This document shows positions 1-7,360 of a stretch of DNA of 64,000 nt, one piece after another. Position 1 is the first letter of the stretch. Every line of letters begins with the position of its first letter. A program made the translations under genes and the position numbers. The stretch spans positions 18,198 through 82,197 of the forward strand of contig NZ_FQXJ01000019.1 in NCBI RefSeq assembly GCF_900129935.1, written 5' to 3'. The DNA is from Desulfosporosinus lacus DSM 15449 (GTDB lineage: Bacteria; Bacillota; Desulfitobacteriia; Desulfitobacteriales; Desulfitobacteriaceae). The notes under the pieces are model-generated. The model worked only from the letters and a program-made list of their open reading frames with translations, made no database searches and was not told the origin of the DNA.

Positions 1-1530
1 AATAGTGAAACCCAAGAAATGATTGAAATGGTGGCTAGGGGTGTCAAGGTTGTAGTTTTAGATCCGCGCTTTAGTAAGACTGCTTCTAAAGCGACTGAGT
101 GGTTGCCTGTCCGTCCTGGCACAGATTCAGCATTTTTCTTGGCGATGATTAATGTAATTATTAAAGAAAAATTGTATAATAAAGTTTTTGTTAATCAATA
201 TACTCAAGGCTTCGAGGACCTCCTTACTGAGGTCAAAGACTATACGCCGGAATGGGCAGAGAAAAAGTGTGAAATTCCTGCGACGACGATCCGTCGGATT
301 GCCCTGGACTTCGCCTCTGCTGCACCGGCAGCGATAGCGCATCCTAACTGGAGAACGTCTAATTTTGTAAATTCGTTCCAAACCGAGCGAGCTATTGCCG
401 TGCTAAATGCTTTAATAGGGAATTGGGCACAGCCTGGAGGGTTGATTCCAGACCAGGATTTAAGCACTTTAAAACTTGGAGTTTTATCTCACCCAGCTTT
501 TCCAATCGCTCAAGGGATACGTCTTGATGGAGTGCCGTGGCAATATCCCATGGTACCCTTGGCCTATGGTGTGATTCAAACAATGCGGGATAATATTTTA
601 ACCGGCAAGCCTTATGAGGCCAAAGGGTGGCTGATTTCTAGACAGAATCCAGTTCTTTCGATTCCTGAACGCCAAAAAACTATTAATGCTTTGATGAAGC
701 TGGATTTTGTGGCAGTGATTGATATTCAAGCCAGTGACACAGCGTATTATGCCGATGTGATTTTACCTGAATCCTATTATCTCGAACGCTTTGATGGCCT
801 GATTCCGATTAAGAACAAAATCTTTATTCGTCAGCCGGTGGTTGAGCCTCTCTATGATACGAAAAGCAGTTTAATGATTTACAAGGAGTTAGCAGATAAG
901 TTGGGCCTTGGGGAATTTTTGCCCTTTAAGGATGAAAAGGATCTTTTGGCTCAACAGCTTAAGCCTTTTGCGGTAGATTTAGAGGAATTACAACGGGTGG
1001 GACATTATGAAATGCAAGATTTTAAAGAAGATCACTCCAAGGATTTTGAGTTCCAGACAAGCAGCGGCAAAATTGAAATCTCTTCGGGCATTATGGCCCA
1101 AATGGGCAAGAAGGCCGTCCCAACTTGGAATGAACCGCCTCGACCTGAAAAAGACCATTACTATCTCTTAACTGGCAAAACTGCGCAGCATACCCAAATG
1201 TTCACGCAAAATAATCGTTGGCTATTAGAAGTATTTCCGGAAAATCGAGCCTGGTTGCATACCTCAGTTGCTGCGAAGATAGGAGTCAAGATGAACGATG
1301 ATGTAGTTTTGGAGAGTGAGGTCGGAAAGGTTAGTATTAAAGCTTATGTAACAGAGGGGATAAGACCGGATTGTATTTTCATGGTCGGTGGATTTGGGCA
1401 CGTGAGCAAAGGACTTAAAGCAGCCTATGGTTTAGGGGCAAGTGATTCAGCCCTCCACAAAACCATCACAGACCCGATTTCTGGAGGTTCAGCTTTAAGT
1501 GAAACCTTCGTAACTGTGAGTAAAGCGTAA
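1..1530 (+). CDS. Molybdopterin oxidoreductase catalytic subunit, C-terminal part (cut by window edge)
   Basis: The reading frame is open from the first base, so the gene starts outside the window and its N-terminal Fe-S domain cannot be seen. The 509 visible residues fit the DMSO-reductase family (PsrA/PhsA-like), which binds a bis-MGD cofactor. The last ~120 residues, starting near HYYLLTGKTAQHTQM, look like the dinucleotide-binding beta-barrel domain. The next genes encode a four-cluster Fe-S subunit and an NrfD anchor, so the protein is probably the catalytic subunit of a membrane-anchored, quinone-linked three-subunit enzyme. The substrate (thiosulfate, polysulfide, tetrathionate or other) cannot be told from this part. 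Confidence 0.85.
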   Translation, partial: NSETQEMIEMVARGVKVVVLDPRFSKTASKATEWLPVRPGTDSAFFLAMINVIIKEKLYNKVFVNQYTQGFEDLLTEVKDYTPEWAEKKCEIPATTIRRIALDFASAAPAAIAHPNWRTSNFVNSFQTERAIAVLNALIGNWAQPGGLIPDQDLSTLKLGVLSHPAFPIAQGIRLDGVPWQYPMVPLAYGVIQTMRDNILTGKPYEAKGWLISRQNPVLSIPERQKTINALMKLDFVAVIDIQASDTAYYADVILPESYYLERFDGLIPIKNKIFIRQPVVEPLYDTKSSLMIYKELADKLGLGEFLPFKDEKDLLAQQLKPFAVDLEELQRVGHYEMQDFKEDHSKDFEFQTSSGKIEISSGIMAQMGKKAVPTWNEPPRPEKDHYYLLTGKTAQHTQMFTQNNRWLLEVFPENRAWLHTSVAAKIGVKMNDDVVLESEVGKVSIKAYVTEGIRPDCIFMVGGFGHVSKGLKAAYGLGASDSALHKTITDPISGGSALSETFVTVSKA

Positions 1531-1567
1531 GATGAGAATTAAGGTATAAGGTGTAGGAGGGAAAAAA

Positions 1568-2143
1568 ATGACTGTTCGCATGGGATTTGTCATCATTACT
1601 TCACGCTGTATCGATTGTGATGCCTGTATGGTGGCCTGTCGCTCAGAAAATGACGTGCCACTGGGGCATACGCGCAATTGGGTGAAGAGTAGTGGAGTCC
1701 AAGGACAGTTCCCGAAGGTTTCAGAAGTGTTTCAACCGGGGAATTGTATGCATTGTGATAACCCGCCCTGTGTCTCGGTTTGTCCGACAGGGGCGTCACA
1801 AAAACGATCTGATGGGATTGTCATTGTCGAGGATAAGAAATGCATCGGCTGTAAATATTGTCTTACAGCTTGCCCGTACGATGCACGCTTTTCCAATTCT
1901 GAAACTGGAAAGGCAGATAAGTGTACACTATGCTTACATCGCCTTGAGCAAGGACTTGAGCCTGCATGTGTGCAAACTTGCCTGGGAAAATCCCGGCTGG
2001 CAGGGGATCTCAACGACCCAAGCAGTGTTGTCTCTATGCTCATAGCGCAATATCCGACAAGAATCCTACTTAAAGAGGTGGGAACGGGCCCTAATATTTA
2101 TTATATTGACGAAGCTGTTCCAGATATACCCGATGGGAAATAA
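1568..2143 (+). CDS. Four-cluster Fe-S electron-transfer subunit (PsrB/PhsB/NrfC-like)
   Basis: The 191-residue protein has four cysteine groups typical of this family: CIDCDACMVAC near residue 14, CMHCDNPPC...C near 60, CIGCKYCLTAC near 90 and CTLC...CVQTC near 118. These should hold four [4Fe-4S] clusters that pass electrons between the catalytic subunit and the NrfD anchor. The ATG follows a GTAGGAGGG ribosome site at 7-nt spacing. It lies 37 bp after the catalytic subunit and 21 bp before the anchor gene, so the three are surely cotranscribed. No Tat signal is seen, as expected for a partner carried by the catalytic subunit. Confidence 0.9.
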   Translation: MTVRMGFVIITSRCIDCDACMVACRSENDVPLGHTRNWVKSSGVQGQFPKVSEVFQPGNCMHCDNPPCVSVCPTGASQKRSDGIVIVEDKKCIGCKYCLTACPYDARFSNSETGKADKCTLCLHRLEQGLEPACVQTCLGKSRLAGDLNDPSSVVSMLIAQYPTRILLKEVGTGPNIYYIDEAVPDIPDGK

Positions 2144-2164
2144 CGGGCTAAGGAGGTGGACTAA

Positions 2165-3061
2165 GTGGAATTAACTTGGGGATTAATGATTGTCATTTAT
2201 CTTTTCACTGCGGGACTGAGTGCTGGAGCCATGATCACCTCGAATCTCGCTTTTCTCTACGGTGGCCAAGAATTTGAACGAGTCAGCCGCTGGGGGGCCT
2301 ATCTGTCACCCTTCCCGATTTCCTTGGGATTAGGCGTGCTGGTACTTGATCTCGGAAGCCCGTTTAATTTTTATCAGTTATTCTTAACACTGGAACTGAG
2401 CTCTCCGATGTCCTATGGGAGTTGGATCATTCTGTTTTTCACGATGTTGAGCTTTGTTTACCTTTACCTTTGGCTTCCAGAAACTTATCAAAAAATAGGT
2501 CAGACACAGCAATTGAAACGATGGAAAAAGCACCTGACAAAGTTAATGCCATTTCTATCCATTGCTGTTGCATCCTATACAGGTCTTCTTCTCAATGCAG
2601 CAGTACGTCCGATCTGGAATGCTCCGCTGCTGCCAATACTGTTCTTAGTTTCTGCACTTTCGACTGGGGTTGCTGCAGTGATCCTGATTTCGAATCTCAG
2701 CCCCTGGAAACGGGCTCGGCACAAAGAATTACACGTCTTGACTAAAGCTGATGCCGGATTGATAATCCTAGAGTGTTTGATTATACTAATAATGATTGTA
2801 ATGGGCAGATTAAGCTCAGCCAGTGAGTCAATTGCCTTTAACAGTTTGTTGGTTGGAAACTATGCTTGGGTTTTCTGGCTTTTAATCGTCGGACTTGGGT
2901 TGATCATTCCTTTGTTCATGGAGTTAATGGAACTTAAGGGAAAAATCCCAGTGAAATGGGTTTGGCCTGTGACAATCAGCAGCAGTTTCCTGGTCTTATT
3001 TGGAGGATTTTTCGTGCGGTATGTCATAACCTATGCTGGGCAAACGAATAGCTGGTTCTAA
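2165..3061 (+). CDS. NrfD/PsrC-type membrane anchor subunit
   Basis: A 298-residue very hydrophobic protein with about eight membrane segments and the NrfD-family opening TWGLMIVIYLFTAGLSAGA. In PsrC-type enzymes this subunit binds menaquinol and links the pool to the Fe-S subunit. The start is GTG, directly behind a strong AAGGAGGTGG site. It ends ~190 bp before the Rieske gene. That gap holds a structured repeat element, so the Rieske/cytochrome b genes may belong to the same transcript or be partly uncoupled by it. Confidence 0.88.
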   Translation: MELTWGLMIVIYLFTAGLSAGAMITSNLAFLYGGQEFERVSRWGAYLSPFPISLGLGVLVLDLGSPFNFYQLFLTLELSSPMSYGSWIILFFTMLSFVYLYLWLPETYQKIGQTQQLKRWKKHLTKLMPFLSIAVASYTGLLLNAAVRPIWNAPLLPILFLVSALSTGVAAVILISNLSPWKRARHKELHVLTKADAGLIILECLIILIMIVMGRLSSASESIAFNSLLVGNYAWVFWLLIVGLGLIIPLFMELMELKGKIPVKWVWPVTISSSFLVLFGGFFVRYVITYAGQTNSWF

Positions 3062-3079
3062 ATATTGAGTCATTTTAAT

Positions 3080-3228
3080 GCTCTATGGAGCCTGTGCCTT
3101 CGGTGTAGGTTTCCTAAGTCGGAAGGTATCCTTTGTGGATAGCAACTTCGGCAATACTCCCGTATCTGAAGCTCGATGTTCGGTTTTAGCTGAACGAGTT
3201 CACTTACTTAAACCTGGAAGGTCATAGA
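3080..3228 (+). repeat. Structured intergenic repeat, copy A
   Basis: This stretch between the NrfD and Rieske genes ends in a hairpin from CTCGATGTTCGG to CTGAACGAG (about 3171-3203), followed by TTCACTTA. A second copy of the same 3' block lies at 39170-39262. The two copies keep the outer CTCG/CGAG pairs and the TTCACTTA tail. They differ inside the stem in a paired way (TTCGG/CTGAA here, TAAAC-type pairs there), which suggests a selected RNA fold. A preceding CTTC...GAAG pair is also shared. It resembles the 3' ends of IS200/IS605-type elements, but no transposase is present. Confidence 0.5.
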
Positions 3229-3253
3229 ATTACAGGAAAGGAAAAGGTTAGGT

Positions 3254-3739
3254 TTGACCAGGTTTCTTAACCAGGTAAGATTGCACATGCCTAAGCAGTC
3301 AGAATGGACGAGACGTGCCGTGTTGCGTTTAGCATGGGTCGGGGTCATCGCTTCAGCTGCCTTGACTATTGAACCTCTCTTTAAGTATCTCACAAGTAAA
3401 GAGGATCGACAGAAATCTCCCCTGGTGGTTTATAAAAAACCACTTTCAGAAAACAGCGGCTGGCAAAACACAGCCGCTGCTCGTGTCTGGGTTAAAAGAG
3501 ATTCCTCTGGGGTCATGGCGTTGGTAGCCACCTGTACTCATCTTGGCTGCGAGGTAAACTATCATGCAGAAAAGAAAGAATGGATTTGTCCTTGTCATGC
3601 CAGCATTTATGATGAAGAAGGTATGACTGTATCAGGACCTGCCCCTAAGGCTTTGCCTAGAGTCGCTGTCCAATCTCAATCGGACGGTTCGCTGATTATT
3701 AATACTTCAAAAATAGTAGGAATGGATACTCGAGTATGA
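3254..3739 (+). CDS. Rieske [2Fe-2S] protein of a cytochrome bc-type complex
   Basis: The 161-residue protein carries both Rieske cluster boxes: CTHLGC at residues 94-99 and CPCHAS at 112-117, giving two Cys and two His ligands. A twin arginine (R20-R21) precedes a single membrane segment at about 25-42, consistent with Tat export and an N-terminal anchor. TTG at 3254 is chosen because AGGAAAGGAAAAGG lies just upstream; an ATG at 3287 is a shorter alternative with a weak site. The stop overlaps the cytochrome b start (ATGA), showing tight coupling. It should take electrons from menaquinol and pass them to the cytochrome c encoded downstream. Confidence 0.92.
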   Translation: MTRFLNQVRLHMPKQSEWTRRAVLRLAWVGVIASAALTIEPLFKYLTSKEDRQKSPLVVYKKPLSENSGWQNTAAARVWVKRDSSGVMALVATCTHLGCEVNYHAEKKEWICPCHASIYDEEGMTVSGPAPKALPRVAVQSQSDGSLIINTSKIVGMDTRV

Positions 3740-4359
3740 ATGATAGCAAAAACTTTGTGAATCATATTAGACCAAGATTTGTTCCGGAGGGAGCGCTCAG
3801 GGTACTTTATACCTTTTGCCTTGGAGGGGTGTCATTTCTAGCCTTCATCGTACTCGGGGTGACGGGTCTCCTGCTTATGTTTCATTATCAACCAGGAGAT
3901 AATGCTTTCAGTAGTATTTTAACTATTTCATCGGTGATTCCATATGGTGGAGTCATCAGGAATTTGCATTATTGGGCGGGGCAACTCATGGTGGTAACTG
4001 TAAACCTTCATATGCTGCGAGTCGTTTGGACACATTCCTATAAACCTCCCAAACAGTTGAATTGGCTTGTTGGAGTGGGGTTGCTTATTTTCGTATTGTT
4101 TTTAGATTTTACAGGATACTTATTAATTGGATCACAGGAAAGTGGTGCCGCCGCCACTGTAGCAGTAAACATATTAGGATTAATTCGACTAATAGGGAGC
4201 GGGTTGGCTCAGATTTTGTTTGGAGAACCTTCTGTGTTAAGTGGAAGTACCCTTGTAGTGTATGTATGGCATTGTGTTGCCCTGCCTATGGTTGCTTTTT
4301 TATTACAACTTTATCATTTCTGGCGTGTTCGTCGTGACGGGGGAGTACGTCCGCTCTAA
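3736..4359 (+). CDS. Cytochrome b6-type subunit
   Basis: A 207-residue membrane protein with the four-helix haem-binding core of cytochrome b. Likely haem ligands are H78 and H92 in the second helix and H179 and H194 in the fourth. The 15-residue step between the last two is the b6-type spacing rather than the 14 of bc1 cytochrome b. The region after helix C reads DFTGYLLIGSQESGAA, less conserved than in typical quinol oxidases. The short length matches a split b6/subunit-IV arrangement, with subunit IV being the next gene. Confidence 0.88.
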   Translation: MNDSKNFVNHIRPRFVPEGALRVLYTFCLGGVSFLAFIVLGVTGLLLMFHYQPGDNAFSSILTISSVIPYGGVIRNLHYWAGQLMVVTVNLHMLRVVWTHSYKPPKQLNWLVGVGLLIFVLFLDFTGYLLIGSQESGAAATVAVNILGLIRLIGSGLAQILFGEPSVLSGSTLVVYVWHCVALPMVAFLLQLYHFWRVRRDGGVRPL

Positions 4360-4371
4360 GGGGGAGTCCAT

Positions 4372-4737
4372 ATGGCACGTTTACCGCTTAAACACCTTAC
4401 AGAAAAAGAGGGAATAGCTGCACTATTTTTCTTGGCATTTTGCCTAGGCTTGGCTTTAATGTTCCAGCCTAGTGTCGGCACGAGTAATCAGGCTCCATCT
4501 GTTTCCCATGCTGTTGCTCCCTGGATTTTTGGTCCGTTTCAAATTTTATTATTATATCTCCCACCGCGGGTCGGGGCTCTGCTAATTCCCATTCTAATTA
4601 TTGCCGGAATTTCAGGGTTGCCCTGGTTGGTTGATGTTTTGGGTGTAAAGTGGGGTCAAAGAATCTTTATGACTCTCTTTGTTTTTGTTTGTGCCCTTCT
4701 GTTGTGGTTTGTCGTCAAAGAATTATGGTGGACTTAA
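4372..4737 (+). CDS. Short subunit-IV-like membrane protein of the cytochrome b complex
   Basis: A 121-residue protein with about three membrane helices, starting 12 bp after the b6 gene behind a GGGGGAG site. The segment APWIFGPFQILLLYLPPRVGA resembles the region of cytochrome b6f subunit IV around its PEWY motif, but here the motif reads PWIF. Position directly after cytochrome b and matching topology are the main grounds. It is shorter than plant PetD (~160). It should complete the quinol-oxidising site, though the altered PEWY motif may tune the Qo chemistry. Confidence 0.7.
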   Translation: MARLPLKHLTEKEGIAALFFLAFCLGLALMFQPSVGTSNQAPSVSHAVAPWIFGPFQILLLYLPPRVGALLIPILIIAGISGLPWLVDVLGVKWGQRIFMTLFVFVCALLLWFVVKELWWT

Positions 4738-4738
4738 A

Positions 4739-6268
4739 ATGAAGAAAGCATTTTTATTAGCAAGTCTTTTCTTAATATTGATGGTTATTCTAACCCTGAA
4801 ACAGTCTAAGTCTCAGGAATGGGCTGATTATCAAACAGAGTATTTTACTGAGCAAACATCTAAGCTGCAATTTGAACTCGGAACGATTAGTGATGCTGAC
4901 GAGCAAAAGAGAATACAAGCAGAAATCGCCAGTTATCAAAATCGAAAACCTGAGATCGTCAATCTCGTGCTTCCGAATGGAGAAGTTGAACGTTGCCAAA
5001 CCTGTCACCTGGGGCTTGAAGAGATATCGGACTCCCATCCCAGTAATACCCTGGGATGTGCAGTTTGCCATGGCGGAAACCCTCGGTCGCTGGACAAAAG
5101 GACGGCCCATGCTCAAATGTATGGAGGCGGGCATCCAGGGTCCTTAGATGTAGCATCCTTAAGTTGCGGGGGGACAGGTCCTAATGGGGCTGCCTGTCAC
5201 AGTGGGAATCATGAGCTGGCTAAAAATCAAGTGGATACAGTGAAAGCCTCGATTATGTCCACGAAAGCTGGAGAGTTAAGTGTTGTGCGCCGGATATTTG
5301 GGCTTGATAAAACCAGCGAGGTTTCAGGTCTTGGCAAAGGCGAAGGGGCCTTTGTTTATCCAAATCCGTTGCAGGGGCGACCTAATGAAGAAATATTTCA
5401 ACAGAGTTGTCTGAGTCAATGTCATCAAAGCGGAGGAGATTTACTCTTGGCCGCAAATAATCCTCTCCTAGCGACTACAGAACAAGAGGCTTCAAAAGGT
5501 TCAACATCCCTGAGTAATCAAAAGGGCGAAGCGAACGGAAACGTTCTGGGAAATGGTTGTGAAGCCTGCCATGTCTTGACCAACCCAACTCATACTTATA
5601 TCGGCAATGATACGACCATTAAGGAGAATCAAAGCGGGCGTGGAATGGTTCACCGCCTGACAACCCAAATTCCTTATACTCAATGTAACCAATGTCATAA
5701 CCAAGGGACCCATGATCCAATTCAAATGAAATTTACTGCACGGCCTGATATCGACAAAGTCACACGGGATTGGCAGGCTGGAGACTTAACTTGGACGGAT
5801 CGCGTGAGTGATTATTATTTGCCCGGTGAACTCTTTGCCCGATGTGAAGTGAGTCTAGACTGTATTGATTGTCATACTGGACTTGATACCATGGGAGATG
5901 GGGAATTATACACATCCCAACATGAGGCTGTTCATATTCAATGCCTCGATTGTCATGGAACTAAAGATCAACCTCCTCTGACTAAGAAACTTGAGAGTCA
6001 GGAGGACTTAGCTCTTCAAATGCAAAAGCAGGTTACGAATCCGAAATTTCCGACGTTAAAAATGGGGGATGAAATTCTTGTGACGTCTAAGGGGGAAGAT
6101 TTACCTTTTTTGCGTCATGAGGGAGATGCCTGGAATCAAAGTAGTCGGGTGACCGGGAAAACGTTCAAGATACCCTTGGTGATTGGAAGTGAATGCGAAC
6201 AGAACCCTGAAGATCAAGGGGCAGATTCGTGTCATAAGTGTCACAATCGCACCGCCGAAAACCCATGA
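4739..6268 (+). CDS. Membrane-anchored multihaem cytochrome c
   Basis: The ATG at 4739 gives 509 residues with an N-terminal anchor or uncleaved signal (residues 2-20) and an outside domain. Seven standard haem sites are seen: CQTCH 86, CAVCH 107, CEACH 274, CNQCH 316, CIDCH 375, CLDCH 402 and CHKCH 498. Two more have stretched spacing: C224-x3-C228-H229 and C143-x9-C153-H154. If all are filled the protein has up to nine haems. It follows the cytochrome b genes with a 1-bp gap, so it is the probable acceptor for the Rieske centre. An in-frame ATG 60 bp upstream lies inside the previous gene and has no clear site. Confidence 0.88.
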   Translation: MKKAFLLASLFLILMVILTLKQSKSQEWADYQTEYFTEQTSKLQFELGTISDADEQKRIQAEIASYQNRKPEIVNLVLPNGEVERCQTCHLGLEEISDSHPSNTLGCAVCHGGNPRSLDKRTAHAQMYGGGHPGSLDVASLSCGGTGPNGAACHSGNHELAKNQVDTVKASIMSTKAGELSVVRRIFGLDKTSEVSGLGKGEGAFVYPNPLQGRPNEEIFQQSCLSQCHQSGGDLLLAANNPLLATTEQEASKGSTSLSNQKGEANGNVLGNGCEACHVLTNPTHTYIGNDTTIKENQSGRGMVHRLTTQIPYTQCNQCHNQGTHDPIQMKFTARPDIDKVTRDWQAGDLTWTDRVSDYYLPGELFARCEVSLDCIDCHTGLDTMGDGELYTSQHEAVHIQCLDCHGTKDQPPLTKKLESQEDLALQMQKQVTNPKFPTLKMGDEILVTSKGEDLPFLRHEGDAWNQSSRVTGKTFKIPLVIGSECEQNPEDQGADSCHKCHNRTAENP

Positions 6269-6299
6269 ATTTAGAGTTTAAATAGAGTTTTTTTGACTC

Positions 6300-6337
6300 G
6301 TTCCATCCATACTGTTATTTAACAGTATGGATGGAAC
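6300..6337. terminator. Perfect 17-bp inverted repeat after the respiratory operon
   Basis: GTTCCATCCATACTGTT and its exact complement are separated by ATTT. It lies 32 bp after the multihaem cytochrome stop and probably ends or stabilises the mRNA. No U-run follows on either strand, so it may instead be a processing site or a protein-binding palindrome. Confidence 0.5.
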
Positions 6338-6630
6338 AATGTTGTAATGGAAACATTAAATGTAGGATTGCGGTCAAAGGGACCATAAACCAGATATAAT
6401 AGTACACGGTTATCCGAAAATTGGTAAAGAGAATGAATAGGTCAGAAGTGTTGACAAATTAAAGAGAGGCGAATATATTATAAATATGATACGGTATGGG
6501 GGTATATGGGGGAGGAAGTAAAATAGTAAGTAGCAGGATCTGTGATTATAGGGATGGGCTATTGTAACAGTGGCTAAAATTATTCTCAAGATTAAATTAA
6601 ATAATGTGTCAATAAGGGAGGTTTAATCAA
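6338..6630. other. Intergenic region before the FmdB-like gene
   Basis: No gene is supported in these ~290 bases. The only feature is a pair of direct ATGGGGG repeats 10 bp apart (6496-6502 and 6506-6512) within an AT-rich stretch. This could be a regulator site for the downstream sulfur/ferredoxin genes. No clean promoter stands out. Confidence 0.3.
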
Positions 6631-6834
6631 ATGCCAAGTTATGATTTGGTGTGCCAATCGTGTGGGCATAAGTTTTCGATCTTTTGTACGATTAGTCAAA
6701 AAGACCAACAGAGTTGCCCAATATGTGGCGGAGATCAAATAAAACAGCGGTTTACAACGGTCAATGTCATGGGGTCAAGTGGAGATAAAGGGTCCCAAGG
6801 AGCACCAAACTCAGCTCCTCGCGGCTTTGGCTGA
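6631..6834 (+). CDS. FmdB-family zinc-ribbon protein
   Basis: A 67-residue protein starting MPSYDLVCQSCGHKF with a second pair CPICGG, so a CxxC-CxxC zinc ribbon of the FmdB/CxxC_CxxC_SSSS type. A Gly/Ser-rich tail follows. An AGGGAGG site sits ahead of the ATG. The family was first named for a putative regulator of formylmethanofuran dehydrogenase, but its role in bacteria is unknown. It heads a small group with a ferredoxin and a persulfide reductase-like flavoprotein. Confidence 0.8.
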   Translation: MPSYDLVCQSCGHKFSIFCTISQKDQQSCPICGGDQIKQRFTTVNVMGSSGDKGSQGAPNSAPRGFG

Positions 6835-6890
6835 GCAGGCTGCTAAGCGAGAAACCGTGTGTTTCTCTTAATGAGAGGAGTTGCAGATAG

Positions 6891-7091
6891 ATGGCCGCGT
6901 TCATCTTAGAAAAACTGTGTCGAGGGTGTAAACGCTGTGTTAATGCATGCCCTGTTCAAGCGATCACTATTTTTTCACATCTGCCAGTTGTGGACCCTGC
7001 AATTTGTATTGAGTGTGAGGCTTGTATGGAATCGTGTATGCATGGCGCAATTACGTTTACCTCGTCAGAGGAGAGGGAATCGAATGGATGA
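6891..7091 (+). CDS. 2[4Fe-4S] ferredoxin
   Basis: A 66-residue protein with two classical cluster motifs: CRGCKRCVNACP near residue 10 and CIECEACMESCMHG near 43. It is a small cytoplasmic electron carrier. A GAGGAG site is at the right distance from the ATG. The stop overlaps the start region of the following coiled-coil gene, so the two are translationally coupled. Confidence 0.9.
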   Translation: MAAFILEKLCRGCKRCVNACPVQAITIFSHLPVVDPAICIECEACMESCMHGAITFTSSEERESNG

Positions 7092-7293
7092 GGAAGGACA
7101 ATGGATCAATAAAAAAGAACCCTGTAAAGATCAGCAGAAGCTAATGCTGCTTCTAAAAGATGTGGAGGAAAAGTTAGCCGACTTAAAAGCCCGCTGGCCC
7201 TTTCATTCAGTGCAACCAAGAATGGTGGCAGAACGAGAGGACTTAGAAGAGGAACGAGAACGGTTGATGCGCTTGCTTGATGACCAACAATGA
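7084..7293 (+). CDS. Small charged coiled-coil protein, function unknown
   Basis: The ATG at 7084 follows GAGGAGAGGG by 5-6 nt and overlaps the ferredoxin gene by 8 bp. The 69-residue product is rich in Glu, Lys and Leu and is predicted to be mostly helical, with a break around KARWPFHSVQPRM. No enzymatic motif is visible. Coupling to the ferredoxin suggests a partner or scaffold for it, but that is inference. Confidence 0.65.
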   Translation: MDEEGQWINKKEPCKDQQKLMLLLKDVEEKLADLKARWPFHSVQPRMVAEREDLEEERERLMRLLDDQQ

Positions 7294-7360
7294 GGCTACA
7301 AAATTGTAAGATCAAATAGATAGTCGAAAAGGAAATTGCAGAACCTAAGGAGGATAAGCA

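Noticed and set aside
6486..6513. CsoR/CstR operator ahead of the persulfide reductase group
   Set aside because: The G-run half is present, but the matching C-run half of the inverted repeat is absent.
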